This document shows, one piece after another, positions 7,689 through 21,500 of a stretch of DNA of 64,000 bases. Position 1 is the stretch's first letter, and the number at the start of each line of letters is the position of its first letter. The notes beneath the pieces were generated by a model, which saw only the letters and a list, made by a program, of their open reading frames with translations, searched no databases and had not been told where the DNA came from. Source of the DNA: Aegilops tauschii subsp. strangulata (lineage: Eukaryota > Streptophyta > Magnoliopsida > Poales > Poaceae); contig NC_053036.3 in NCBI RefSeq assembly GCF_002575655.3, positions 641,722,736-641,786,735 on the forward strand, given 5' to 3'. The position numbers and the translations under genes are program-made.

Positions 7689-10600
7689 CCGGCACCTAGA
7701 GGGGGGAAACGGACGCGTCGGGTCTACACGGAGGGGATCTTGCCGTGGGTCTGGCCCGGATGTTGCTCCAAAGTGTTCCTATGGACTGACCTAACACAAC
7801 CGGGTGGATAGGTCCACTTCTCAAAGCCCGTCCGTGCAAAGTCAAAAGGGCTAGATCCCGTGGTCAAACGCTACAGGGTTAGGCGGGACGGGGGCCCTAG
7901 GGGGTAGCAATGCCACCCGAGCGTCGCACCGGGCTCTCATACATGCGGGGTGGTGTGGTGGCATGTCCGAAGAGGCGGCACGCGTCTCCGGGGTGTGCCC
8001 CCCCTCACGAACGGCGCCGCCGCCGGCACCTGGAGGGGGGAAACGGGCGCGTCGGGTCTACACGGAGGGGATCTTGCCGTGGGTCTGGCCCGGATGTTGC
8101 TCCAAAGTGTTCCTATGGACTGACCTAACACAACCGGGTGGATAGGTCCACTGCTCAAAGCCCGTCCGTGCAAAGTCAAAGGGCTAGATCCCGTGGTCAA
8201 ACGCTACAGGGTTAGGTGGGACGGGGGCCCTGGGGGTAGCAATGCCACCCGAGCGTCGCACCGGGCCCTCATACATGCGGGGTGGTGTGGTGGCTTGTCC
8301 CAAGAGGCGGCACGCGTCTCCGGGGTGTGCCCCCCCTCACGGACGGCGCCGCCGCCGGCACCTGGAGGGGGGAAACGGACGCGTCGGGTCTACACGGAGG
8401 GGATCTTGCCGTGGGTCTGGCCCGGATGTTGCTCCAAAGTGTTCCTATGGACTGACCTAACACAACCGGGTGGATAGGTCCACTGCTCAAAGCCCGTCCG
8501 TGCAAAGTCAAAGGGCTAGATCCCATGGTCAAACGCTACAGGGTTAGGCGCGACGGGGGCCCTGGGGGGTAGCAATGCCAACCCGAGCGTCGCACGGGCC
8601 CTCATACATGCGGGGTGGTGTGGTGCCATGTCCGAAGAGGCGGCACGCGTCTCCGGGGTGTGCCCCCTCACGGACAGCGCTGCCGCCGGCACCTGGAGGG
8701 GGGAAACGGGCGCGTCGTGTCTACACGGAGGGGATCTTGCCGTGGGTCTGGCCCGGATGTTGCTCCAAAGTGCTCCTATGGACTGACCTAACACAACCGG
8801 GTGGATAGGTCCACTGCTCAAAGCCCGTCCGTGCAAAGTCAAAGGACTAGATCCCATGGTCAAACGCTAGAGGGTTAGGCGGGACGGGGGCCCTGGGGGG
8901 TAGCAATGCCACCCGAGCGTCGCACCGGGCCCTCATACATGCGGGGTGGTATGGTGGCATGTCCCAAGAGGCGGCACGCGTCTCCGGGGTGTGCCCCCCC
9001 TCATGGACGGCGCCGCCGCCGGCACCTGGAGGGGGAAACGGACGCGTCGGGTCTACACGGAGGGGATCTTGCCGTGGGTCTTGCCAGGATGTTGCTCCAA
9101 AGTGTTCTTATGGACTGACCTACCACAACCGGGTGGATAGGTCCACTGCTCAAAGCCCGTCCGTGCAAAGTCAAAGGGCTAGATCCCGTGGTCAAACGCT
9201 ACAGGGTTAGGCGGGACGGGGGCCCTGGGGGTAGCAATGCCACCCGAGCATCGCACCGGGCCCTCATACATGCGGGGTGGTGTGGTGGCATGTCCGAAGA
9301 GGCGGCACGCGTCTCCGGGGTGTGCACCCCCTCACGGACGGCGCCGCCGCCAGCACCTGGAGGGGGGAAACGGGCGCGTCGGGTTTACACGGAGGGGATC
9401 TTGCCGTGGGTCTGGCCCGGATGTTGCTCCAAAGTGTTCCTATGGACTGACTTAACACAGACGGGTGGATAGGTCCACTGCTCAAAGCCCGTCCGTGCAA
9501 AGTCAAAGGGCTAGATCCCGTGGTCAAACGCTACAGGGTTAGGCGGGACGGGGGCCCTGGGGGGTAGCAATGCCACCCGAGCGTCGCACCGGGCCCTCAT
9601 ACATGCGGGGTGGTGTGGTGGCATGTCCCAAGAGGCGGCACGCGTCTCCGGGGTGTGCCCCCCTCACGGACGGCGCAGCCGCCGGCACCTGGAGGGGGAA
9701 ACGGACGCGTCGTGTCTACACGGAGGGGATCTTGCCGTGGGTCTTGCCCGGATGTTGCTCCAAAGTGTTCTTATGGACTGACCTACCACAACCAGGTGGA
9801 TAGGTCCACTGCTCAAAGCCCGTCCGTGCAAAGTCAAAGGGCTAGATCCCGTGGTCAAACGCTACAGGGTTGGGCGGGACGGGGGACCTGGGGGGTAGCA
9901 ATGCCACCCGAGAGTCGCACCGGGCCCTCATACATGCGGGGTGGTGTGGTGGCATGTCCGAAGAGGCGGCACGCGTGTCCAGGGTGTGCCCCCCCTCACG
10001 GACGGCGCCGCCGTCGGCACCTGGAGGGGGAAAACGGGCGCGTCGGGTCTACACGGAGGGGATCTTGCCGTGGGTCTGGCCCGGATGTTGCTCCAAAGTG
10101 TTCCTATGGACTGACCTAACACAACCGGGTGGATAGGGCCACTGCTCAAAGCCCGTCCGTGCAGAGTCAAAGGGCTAGATCCCGTGGTCAAACGCTACAG
10201 GGTTAGGCGGGACGGGGGCCCTGGGGGGGTAGCAATGCCACCCGAGCGTCGCACCGGGCCCTCATACATGCGGGGTGGTGTGGTGGCATGTCCGAAGAGG
10301 CGGCACGCGTCTCCAGGGTGTGCCCCCTCACGGACAGCGCCGCCGCCGGCACCTGGAGGGGGGAAACGGGCGCGTCGGGTCTACACGGAGGGGATCTTGC
10401 CGTGGGTCTGGCCCGGATGTTGCTCCAAAGTGTTCCTATGGACTGACCTAACACAACTGGGTGGATAGGTCCACTGCTCAAAGCCCGTCCGTGCAAAGTC
10501 AAAGGACTAGATCCCGTGGTCAAACGCTACAGGGTTAGGCGGGACGGGGGCCCTGGGGGGTAGCAATGCCACCCGAGCGTCGCACCGGGCCCTCATGCAT

Positions 10601-11228
10601 GCGGGGTGGTGTGGTGGCATGTCCCAACAGGAGGCACGCGTCTCCGGGGTGTGCCCCCCCTCACGGACGGCGCCGCCGCCGGCACCTCGCGGGGGAAACG
10701 GACGCGTCGGGTCTACACGGAGGGGATCTTGCCGTGGGTCTTGCCCGGATGTTGCTCCAAAGTGTTCTTATGGACTGACCTACCACAACTGGGTGGATAG
10801 GTCCACTGCTCAAAGCCCGTCCGTGCAAAGTCAAAGGGCTAGATCCCGTGGTCAAACGCTACAGGGTTAGGCGGGACGGGGCCCCTGGGGGGTAGCAATG
10901 CCACCCGAGCGTCGCACCGGGCCCTCATACATGCGGGGTGGTGTGGTGGCATGTCCCAAGAGGCGGCACGCGTCTCCGGGGTGTGCACCCCCTCACGGAC
11001 GGCGCCGCCGCCGGCACCTGGAGGGGGAAACGGGAGCGTCGGGTCTACACGGAGGGGATCTTGCCGTGGGTCTTGCCCGGATGTTGCTCCAAAGTGTTCC
11101 TATGGACTGACCTAACACAACCGGGTGGATAGGTCCACTGCTCAAAGCCCGTCCGTGCAAAGTCAAAGGGCTAGATCCCGTGGTCAAACGCTACAGGGTT
11201 AGGCGGGACGGGGGCCCTGGGGGTAGCA
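7689..11228 (+). repeat. Array edge: truncated first monomer and mixed monomer order
   Basis: The array starts in mid-unit at CCGGCACCTAGAG. The first four units (7689 to about 8905) are all of family B/B', without the A units that alternate further in. The next units run A, B, A, B, B', A, hybrid. No neat higher-order period is visible here, as expected at an array edge that is seldom homogenised. Confidence 0.7.
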
Positions 11229-14200
11229 ATGCCACCCGAGCGTCGCACCGGGCCCTCATACATGCGGGGTGGTGTGGTGGCATGTCCGAAGAGGCGGCAC
11301 GCGTCTCCGGGATGTGCCCCCCCTCACGGACGGCGCAGCCGCCGGCACCTGGAGGGGGAAACGGACGCGTCGGGTGTACACGGAGGGGATCTTGCCGTGG
11401 GTCTTGCCCGGATGTTGCTCCAAAGTGTTCTTATGGACTGACCTACCACAACCGGGTAGATAGGTCCACTGCTCAAAGCCCGTCCGTGCAAAGTCAAAGG
11501 GCTAGATCCCGTGGTCAAACGCTACAGGGTTAGGCGGGACGGGGGCCCTGGGGGTAGCAATGCCACCCGAGCGTCGCACCGGGCCCTCATACATGCGGGG
11601 TGGTGTGGTGGCATGTCCAAAGAGGCGGCACGCGTCTCCGGGGTGTGCCCCCCTCACGGACGGCGCCGCCGCCGGCACCTGGAGGGGGGAAACGGGCGCG
11701 TCGGGTCTACACGGAGGGGATCTTGCCATGGGTCTGGCCCGGATGTTGCTCCAAAGTGTTCCTATGGACTGACCTAACACAACCGGGTGGATAGGTCCGC
11801 TGCTCAAAGCCCGTCCGTGCAAAGTCAAAGGGCTAGATCCCGTGGTCAAACGCTACAGGGTTAGGCGGGACGGGGGCCCTGGGGGGTAGCAATGCCACCC
11901 GAGCGTCGCACCGGGCCCTCATACATGCGGGGTGGTGTGGTGGCATGTCCGAAGAGGCGGCACGCGTCTCCAGGGTGTGCCCCCTCACGGACAGCGCCGC
12001 TGCCGGCACCTGGAGGGGGGAAACGTGCGCGTCGGGTCTACACGGAGGGGATCTTGCCGTGGGTCTGGCCCGGATGTTGCTCCAAAGTGTTCCTATGGAC
12101 TGACCTAACACAACCGGGTGGATAGGTCCACTGCTCAAAGCCCGTCTGTGCAAAGTCAAAGGGCCTGATCCCGTGGTCAAACGCTACAGGGTTAGGCGGG
12201 ACGGGGGCCCTGGGTGGTAGCAATGCCACCCGAGCGTCGCACCGGGCCCTCATACATGCGGGGTGGTGTGGTGGCATGTCCCAAGAGGCGGCACGCGTCT
12301 CCGGGGTGTGCCCCCCCTCACGGACGGCGCCGCCGCCGGCACCTGGAGGGGGAAACGGACGCGTCGGGTCTACACGGAGCGGATCTTGCTGTGGGTCGTG
12401 CCCGGATGTTGCTCCAAAGTGTTCTTATGGACTGACCTACCACAACCGGGTGGATAGGTCCACTGCTCAAAGCCCGTCCGTGCAAAGTCAAAGGGCTAGA
12501 TCCCGTGGTCAAACGCTACAGGGTTAGGCGGGACGGGGGCCCTGGGGGGTAGCAATGCCACCCGAGCATCGCACCGGGCCCTCATACATGCGGGGTGGTG
12601 TGGTGGCATGTCCGAAGAGGCGGCACGCGTCTCCGGGGTGTGCCCCCCCTCACGGACGGCGCCGCCGCCGGCACCTAGAGGGGGGAAACGGGCGCGTCGG
12701 GTCTACACGGAGGGGATCTTGCCGTGGGTCTGGCCCGGATGTTGCTCCAAAGTGTTCCTATGGACTGACCTAACACAACCGGGTGGATAGGTCCACTGCT
12801 CAAAGCCCATCCGTGCAAAGTCAAAGGGCTAGATCCCGTGGTCAAATGCTACAGGGTTAGGCGGGACGGGGGCCCTGGGGGGTTGCAATGCCACCCGAGC
12901 GTCGCACCGGGCCCTCATACATGCGGGGTGGTGTGGTGGCATGTCCGAAGAGGCGGCATGCGTCTCCAGGGTGTGCCCCCTCACGGACAGCGCCGCCGCC
13001 GGCACCTGGAGGGGGGAAACTGGCGCGTCGGGTCTACACGGAGGGGATCTTGCCTTGGGTCTGGCCCGGATGTTGCTCCAAAGTGTTCCTATGGACTGAC
13101 CTAACACAACCGGGTGGATAGGTCCACTGCTCAAAGCCCGTCCGTGCAAAGTCAAAGGACTAGATCCCGTGGTCAAACGCTACAGGGTTAGGCGGGACGG
13201 GGGCCCTGGGGGGTAGCAATGCCACCCGAGCATCGCAATGGGCCCTCATACATGCGGGATGGTGTGGTGGCATGTCCCAAGAGGCGGCACGCGTCTCCGG
13301 GGTGTGCCCCCCCTCACGGACGGCGCCGCCGCCGGCACCTGGAGGGGGAAACGGATGCGTCGGGTCTACACGGAGGGGATCTTGCCGTGGGTCTTGCCCG
13401 GATGTTGCTCCAAAGTGTTCTTATGGACTGACCTACCACAACCGGGTGGATAGGTCCACTGCTCAAAGCCCGTCCGTGCAAAGTCAAAGGGCTAGATCCC
13501 GTGGTCAAACGCTACAGGGTTAGGCGGGACGGGGGCCCTCGGGGTAGCAATGCCACCCGAGCGTCGCACCGGGCCCTCATACATGCGGGGTGGTGTGGTG
13601 GCATGTCCGAAGAGGCGGCACGCGTCTCCGGGGTGTGCACCCCCTCACGGACGGCGCCGCCGCCGGCACCTAGAGGGGGGAAACGGGCGCGTCGGGTCTA
13701 CACGGAGGGGATCTTGCCGTGGGTCTGGCCCGGATCTTGCTCCAAAGTGTTCCTATTGACTGACCTAACACAACCGGGTGGATAGGTCCACTGCTCAAAG
13801 CCCGTCCGTGCAAAGTCAAAGGGCTAGATCCCGTGGTCAAACGCTACAGGGTTAGGCGGGACGGGGGCACTGGGGGTAGCAATGCCACCCGAGCGTCGCA
13901 CCGGGCCCTCATACATGCGGGGTGGTGTGGTGGCATGTCCCAAGAGGCGGCACGCGTCTCCGAGGTGTGCTCCCCCTCACGGACGGCGCAGCCGCCGGCA
14001 CCTGGAGGGGGAAACGGACGCGTCGGGTCTGCACGGAGGGGATCTTGCCGTGGGTCTTGCCCGGATGTTGCTCCAAAGTGTTCTTATGGACTGACCTACG
14101 ACAACCGGGTGGATAGGTCCACTGCTCAAAGCCCGTCCGTGCAAAATCAAAGGCCTTGATCCCGTGGTCAAACGCTACAGGGTTAGGCGGGACGGGGGCC

Positions 14201-14546
14201 CTGGGGGGTAGCAATGCCACCCGAGCGTCGCACCGGGCCCTCATACATGCGGGGTGGTGTGGTGGCATGTCCGAAGAGGCGGCACGCATCTCCGGGGTGT
14301 GCCCCCCTCACGGACGGCGCCGCCGCCGGCACCTGGAGGGGGGAAACGGGCGCGTCGGGTCTACACGGAGGGGATCTTGCCGTGGGTCTGGCCCGGATGT
14401 TGCTCCAAATTGTTCCTATGGACTTACCTAATACAACCGGGTGGATAGGTCCACTGCTCAAAGCCCGTCCGTGCAAAGTCAAAGGGCTAGATCCCGTGGT
14501 CAAACGCTACAGGGTTAGGCGGGACGGGGGCCCTGGGGGGGTAGCA
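11229..14546 (+). repeat. Higher-order block (11-mer period), copy 1
   Basis: Ten monomers in the order A B B' A B B' A B A B. The same order with the same private variants returns 3650 bp later. Private markers are GGGTCGTGCCCGG at about 12395, TTCCTATTGACTG at about 13750 and ACCTACGACAAC at about 14094. The eleventh unit (14547) is an A/B hybrid. Confidence 0.75.
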
Positions 14547-14878
14547 ATGCCACCCGAGCGTCGCACCGGGCCCTCATACATGCGGGGTGGTGTGGTGGCA
14601 TGTCCCAAGAGGCGGCACGCGTCTCCGGGGTGTGCACCCCCTCACGGACGGCGCCGCCGCCGGCACCTGGAGGGGGAAACGGGCGCGTCGGGTCTACACG
14701 GAGGGGATCTTGCCGTGGGTCTTGCCCGGATGTTGCTCCAAAGTGTTCCTATGGACTGACCTAACACAACCGGGTGGATAGGTCCACTGCTCAAAGCCCG
14801 TCCGTGCAAAGTCAAAGGGCTAGATCCCGTGGTCAAACGCTACAGGGTTAGGCGGGACGGGGGCCCTGGGGGGTAGCA

Positions 14879-17800
14879 ATGCCACCCGAGCGTCGCACCG
14901 GGCCCTCATACATGCGGGGTGGTGTGGTGGCATGTCCCAAGAGGCGGCACGCGTCTCCGGGATGTGCCCCCCCTCACGGACGGCGCAGCCGCCGGCACCT
15001 GGAGGGGGAAACGGACGCGTCGGGTCTACACGGAGGGGATCTTGCCGTGGGTCTTGCCCGGATGTTGCTCCAAAGTGTTCTTATGGACTGACCTACCACA
15101 ACCGGGTGGATAGGTCCACTGCTCAAAGCCCGTCCGTGCAAAGTCAAAGGGCTAGATCCCGTGGTCAAACGCTACAGGGTTAGGCGGGACGGGGGCCCTG
15201 GGGGGTAGCAATGCCACCCGAGCGTCGCACCGGGCCCTCATACATGCGGGGTGGTGTGGTGGCATGTCCAAAGAGGCGGCACGCGTCTCCGGGGTGTGCC
15301 CCCCTCACGGACGGCGCCGCCGCCGGCACCTGGAGGGGGGAAACGGGCGCGTCGGGTCTACACGGAGGGGATCTTGCCGTGGGTCTGGCCCGGATGTTGC
15401 TCCAAAGTGTTCCTATGGACTGACCTAACACAACCGGGTGGATAGGTCCGCTGCTCAAAGCCCGTCCGTGCAAAGTCAAAGGGCTAGATCCCGTGGTCAA
15501 ACGCTACAGGGTTAGGCGGGACGGGGGCCCTGGGGGGTAGCAATGCCACCCGAGCGTCGCACCGGGCCCTCATACAAGCGGGGTGGTGTGGTGGCATGTC
15601 CGAAGAGGCGGCACGCGTCTCCAGGGTGTGCCCCCTCACGGACAGCGCCGCTGCCGGCACCTGGAGGGGGGAAACGTGCGCGTCGGGTCTACACGGAGGG
15701 GATCTTGCCGTGGGTCTGGCCCGGATGTTGCTCCAAAGTGTTCCTATGGACTGACCTAACACAACCGGGTGGATAGGTCCACTGCTCAAAGCCCGTCCGT
15801 GCAAAGTCAATGGGCCTGATCCCGTGGTCAAACGCTACAGGGTTAGGCGGGACGGGGGCCCTGGGTGGTAGCAATGCCACCCGAGCGTCGCACTGGGCCC
15901 TCATACATGCGGGGTGGTGTGGTGGCATGTCCCAAGAGGCGGCACGCGTCTCCGGGGTGTGCCCCCCCTCACGGACGGCGCCGCCGCCGGCACCTGGAGG
16001 GGGAAACGGACGCGTCGGGTCTACACGGAGCGGATCTTGCCGTGGGTCGTGCCCGGATGTTGCTCCAAAGTGTTCTTATGGACTGACCTACCACAACCGG
16101 GTGGATAGGTCCACTGCTCAACGCCCGTCCGTGCAAAGTCAAAGGGCTAGATCCCGTGGTCAAACGCTACAGGGTTAGGCGGGACGGGGGCCCTGGGGGG
16201 TAGCAATGCCACCCGAGCATCGCACCGGGCCCTCATACATGCGGGGTGGTGTGGTGGCATGTCCGAAGAGGCGGCACGCGTCTCCGGGGTGTGCCCCCCT
16301 TCACGGACGGCGCCGCCGCCGGCACCTAGAGGGGGGAAACGGGCGCGCCGGGTCTACACGGAGGGGATCTTGCCGTGGGTCTGGCCCGGATGTTGCTCCA
16401 AAGTGTTCCTATGGACTGACCTAACACAACCGGGTTGATAGGTCCACTGCTCAAAGCCCATCCGAGCAAAGTCAAAGGGCTAGATCCTGTGGTCAAATGC
16501 TACAGGGTTAGGCGGGACGGGGGCCCTGGGGGTAGCAATGCCACCCGAGCGTCGCACCGGGCCCTCATACATGCGGGGTGGTGTGGTGGCATGTCCGAAG
16601 AGGCGGCATGCGTCTCCAGGGTGTGCCCCCTCACGGACAGCGCCGCCGCCGGCACCTGGAGGGGGGAAACGGGCGCGTCGGGTCTACACGGAGGGGATCT
16701 TGCCTTGGGTTTGGCCCGGATGTTGCTCCAAAGTGTTCCTATGGACTGACCTAACACAACCGGGTGGATAGGTCCACTGCTCAAAGCCCGTCCGTGCAAA
16801 GTCAAAGGACTAGATCCCGTGGTCAAACGCTACAGGGTTAGGCGGGACGGGGGCCCTGGGGGTAGCAATGCCACCCGAGCATCGCAATGGGCCCTCATAC
16901 ATGCGGGATGGTGTGGTGGCATGTCCCAAGAGGCGGCACGCGTCTCCGGGGTGTGCCCCCCCTCACGGACGGCGCCGCCGCCGGCACCTGGAGGGGGAAA
17001 CGGACGCGTCGGGTCTACACGGAGGGGATCTTGCCGTGGGTCTTGCCCGGATGTTGCTCCAAAGTGTTCTTATGGACTGACCTACCACAACCGGGTGGAT
17101 AGGTCCACTGCTCAAAGCCCGTCCGTGCAAAGTCAAAGGGCTAGATCCCGTGGTCAAACGCTACAGGGTTAGGCGGGACGGGGGCCCTGGGGGTAGCAAT
17201 GCCACCCGAGCGTCGCACCGGGCCCTCATACATGCGGGGTGGTGTGGTGGCATGTCCGAAGAGGCGGCACGCGTCTCCGGGGTGTGCACCCCCTCACGGA
17301 CGGCGCCGCCGCCGGCACCTAGAGGGGGGAAACGGGCGCGTCGGGTCTACACGGAGGGGATCTTGCCGCGGGTCTGGCCCGGATCTTGCTCCAAAGTGTT
17401 CCTATTGACTGACCTAACACAACAGGGTGGATAGGTCCACTGCTCAAAGCCCGTCCGTGCAAAGTCAAAGGGCTAGATCCCGTGGTCAAACGCTACAGGG
17501 TTAGGCGGGACGGGGGCCGTGGGGGTAGCAATGCCACCCGAGCGTCGCACCGGGCCCTCATACATGCGGGGTGGTGTGGTGGCATGTCCCAAGAGGCGGC
17601 ACGCGTCTCCGGGGTGTGCTCCCCCTCACGGACGGTACAGCCGCCGGCACCTGGAGGGGGAAACGGACGCGTCGGGTCTGCACGGAGGGGATCTTGCCGT
17701 GGGTCTTGCCCGGATGTTGCTCCAAAGTGTTCTTATGGACTGACCTACGACGACCGGGTGGATAGGTCCACTGCTCAAAGCCCGTCCGTGCAAAATCAAA

Positions 17801-18194
17801 GGCCTTGATCCCGTGGTCAAACGCTACAGGGTTAGGCGGGACGGGGGCCCTGGGGGGTAGCAATGCCACCCGAGCGTCGCACCGGGCCCTCATACATGCG
17901 GGGTGGTGTGGTGGCATGTCCGAAGAGGCGGCACGCGTCTCCGGGGTGTGCCCCCCTCACGGACGGCGCCGCCGCCGGCACCTGGAGGGGGGAAACGGGC
18001 GCGTCGGGTCTACACGGAGGGGATCTTGCCGTGGGTCTGGCCCGGATGTTGCTCCAAAGTGTTCCTATGGACTGACCTAACACAACCGGGTGGATAGGTC
18101 CACTGCTCAAAGCCCGTCCGTGCAAAGTCAAAGGGCTAGATCCCGTGGTCAAACGCTACAGGGTTAGGCGGGACGGGGGCCCTGGGGGGGTAGC
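14879..18194 (+). repeat. Higher-order block (11-mer period), copy 2
   Basis: Repeats the 11229-14546 block at +3650 bp with a few substitutions, including the GGGTCGTGCCCGG, TTCCTATTGACTG and ACCTACGAC variants. The eleventh unit (from 18195) does not match that of copy 1, so the similarity ends there. Confidence 0.75.
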
Positions 18195-18526
18195 AATGCC
18201 ACCCGAGCATCGCACCGGGCCCTCATAAATGCGGGGTGGTGTGGTTCCATGTCCGAAGAGGCGGCACGCGTCTCCGGGGTGTGCCCCCTCACGGACAGCG
18301 CCGCCGCCGGCACCTTGAGGGGGGAAACGGGCGCGTCGGGTCTACACGGAGGGGATCTTGCCGTGGGTCTGGCCCGGATGCTGCTCCAAAGTGTTCCTAT
18401 GGACTGACCTAACACAACCGGGTGGATAGGTCCACTGCTCAAAGCCCGTCCGTGCAAGGTCAAAGGGCTAGATCCCATGGTCAAACGCTACAGGGTTAGG
18501 CGGGACGGGGGCCCTGAGGGGTAGCA

Positions 18527-21500
18527 ATGCCACCCGAGCGTCGCACCGGGCCCTCATACATGCGGGGTGGTGTGGTGGCATGTCCCAAGAGGCGGCACGC
18601 GTCTCCGGGATGTGCCCCCCCTCACGGACGGCGCAGCCGACGGCACCTGGAGAGGGAAACGGATGCGTCGGGTCTACACGGAGGGGATCTTGCCGTGGGT
18701 CTTGCCCGGATGTTGCTCCAAAGTGTTCTTATGGACTGACCTACCACAACCGGGTGGATAGGTCCACTGCTCAAAGCCCGTCCGTGCAAAGTCAAAGGGC
18801 TAGATCCCGTGGTCAAACGCTACAGGGTTAGGCGGGACGGGGGCCCTGGGGGGTAGCAATGCCACCCGAGCGTCACACCGGGCCCTCATACATGCGGGGT
18901 GGTGTGGTGGGATGTCCGAAGAGGCGGCATGCGTCTCCGGGGTGTGCCCCCCCCTCATGGACGGCGCCGCCGCCGGCACCTGGAGGGGGGAAACGGGCGC
19001 GTCGGGTCTACACGGAGGGGATCTTGCCGTGGGTCTGGCCCGGATGTTGCTCCAAAGTGTTCCTATGGACTGACCTAACACAACCGGGTGGATAGGTCCA
19101 CTGCTCAAAGCCCGTCCGTGCAAAGTCAAAGGGCTAGATCCCGTGGTCAAACGCTACAGGGTTAGGCTGGATGGGGGCCCTGGGGGTAGCAATGCCACCC
19201 GAGCGTCGCACCGGGCCCTCATACATGCGGGGTGGTGTGGTGGCATGTCCCAAGAGGCGGCACGCGTCTCCGGGGTGTGCCCCCACTCACGGACGGCACC
19301 GCCGCCGGCACCTGGAGGGGGAAACGGACGCGTCGGGTCTACACGGAGGGGATCTTGCCGTGGGTCTTGCCCGGATGTTGCTCCAAAGTGTTCTTATGGA
19401 CTGACCTACCACAACCGGGTGGATAGGTCCACTGCTCAAAGCCCGTCAGTGCAAAGTCAAAGGGCTAGATCCCGTGGTCAAACGCTACAGGGTTAAGCGG
19501 GACGGGGGCCCTGGGGGGTAGCAATGCCACCCGAGCGTCGCACCGGGCCCTCATACATGCGGGGTGGTGTGGTGGCATGTCCGAGGAGGCGGCACGCGTC
19601 TCCGGGGTGTGCCCCCCCTCACGGACGGCGCCGACGCCGGCACCTGGAGGGCGGAAACGGGCGCGTCGGGTCAACACGGAGGGGATCTTGCCATGGGTCT
19701 GGCCTGGATTTTGCTCCAAAGTGTTCCTATGGACTGACCTAACACAACCGGGTGGATAGGTCCACTGCTCAAAGCCCGTCCGTGCAAAGTCAAAGGGCTA
19801 GATCCCGTGGTCAAACGCTACAGGGTTAGGCGGGACGGGGGCCCTGGGGGTAGCAATGCCACCCGAGCGTCGCACCGGGCCCTCATACATGCGGGGTGGT
19901 GTGGTGGCATGTCCCAAGAGGCGGCACATGTCTCCCGGGTGTGCCCCCCCTCACGGACGGCGCCGCCGCCGGCACCTGGAGGGGGAAACGGACGCGTCGG
20001 GTCTACACGGAGGGGATCTTGCCGTGGGTCTTGCCCGGATGTTGCTCCAAAGTGTTCTTATGGACTGACCTACCACAACCGGGTGGATAGGTCCACTACT
20101 CAAAGCCCGTCCGTGCAAAGTCAAAGGGCTAGATCCCGTGGTCAAACGCTACAGGGTTAGGCGCGACGGGGGCCCTGGGGGGTAGCAATGCCACCCGAGC
20201 GTCGCACCGGGCCCTCATACATGCGGGGTGGTGTGGTGGCTTGTCCGAAGAGGCGGCACGTGTCTCCGGGGTGTGCCCCCCTCACGGATGGCGCCGCCGC
20301 CGGCACCTGGAGGGGGGAAACGGGCGCGTCGTGTCTACACGGAGGGGATCTTGCCGTGGGTCTGGCCCGGATGTTGCTCCAAAGTGTTCCTATGGACTGA
20401 CCTAACACAACCGGGTGGATAGGTCCACTGCTCAAAGCCCGTCCGTGCAAAGTCAAAGGGCTAGATCCCGTGGTCAAACACTACAGGGTTAGGCGGGACG
20501 GGGGCCCTGGGGGTAGCAATGCCACCCGAGCGTCGCACCGGGCCCTCATACATGCGGGGTGGTGTGGTGGCATGTCCCAAGAGGCGGCACGCGTCTCCGG
20601 GGTGTGCCCCCCCTCACGGACGGCGCCGCCGCCGGCACCTGGAGGGGGAAACGGACGCGTCGGGTCTGCACGGAGGGGATCTTGCCGTGGGTCTTGCCCG
20701 GATGTTGCTCCAAAGTGTTCTTATGGACTGACCTACCACAACCGGGTGGATAGGTCCACTGCTCAAAGCCCGTCCGTGCAAAGTCAAAGGGCTAGATCCC
20801 GTGGTCAAACGCTACAGGGTTAGGCGGGACGGGGGCCCTGGGGGGTAGCAATGCCACCCGAGCGTCGCACCGGGCCCTCATACATGCGGGGTGGTGTGGT
20901 GGCATGTCCGAAGAGGCGGCACGCGTCTCCGGGGTGTGCCCCCCCCTCACGGACGGCGCCGCCGCCGGCACCTGGAGGGGGGAAACGGGCGCGTCGGGTC
21001 TACACGGAGGGGATCTTGCCATGGGTCTGGCCCGGATGTTGCTCCAAAGTGTTCCTATGGACTGACCTAACACAACCGGGTGGATAGGTCCACTGCTCAA
21101 AGCCCGTCCGTGCAAAGTCAAAGGGCTAGATCCCGTGGTCAAACGCTACAGGGTTAGGCGGGACGGGGGCCCTGGGGGTAGCAATGCCACCCGAGCGTCG
21201 CACCGGGCCCTCATACATGCGGGGTGGTGTGGTGGCATGTCCCAAGAGGCGGCACGCGTCTCCCGGGTGTGCCCCCCCTCACGGACGGCGCTGCCGCCGG
21301 CACCTGGAGGGGGAAACGGACGCGTCGGGTCTACACGGAGGGGATCTTGCCGTGGGTCTTGCCCGGATGTTGCTCCAAAGTGTTCTTATGGACTGACCTA
21401 CCACAACCGGGTGGATAGGTCCACTGCTCAAAGCCCGTCCGTGCAAAGTCAAAGGGCTAGATCCCGTGGTCAAACGCTACAGGGTTAGGCGGGACGGGGG

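Noticed and set aside
7977..7999. Hairpin GGCAC...GTGCC conserved in the monomer
   Set aside because: The stem is only 5 bp and is expected by chance in GC-rich sequence. There is no sign of an RNA gene.
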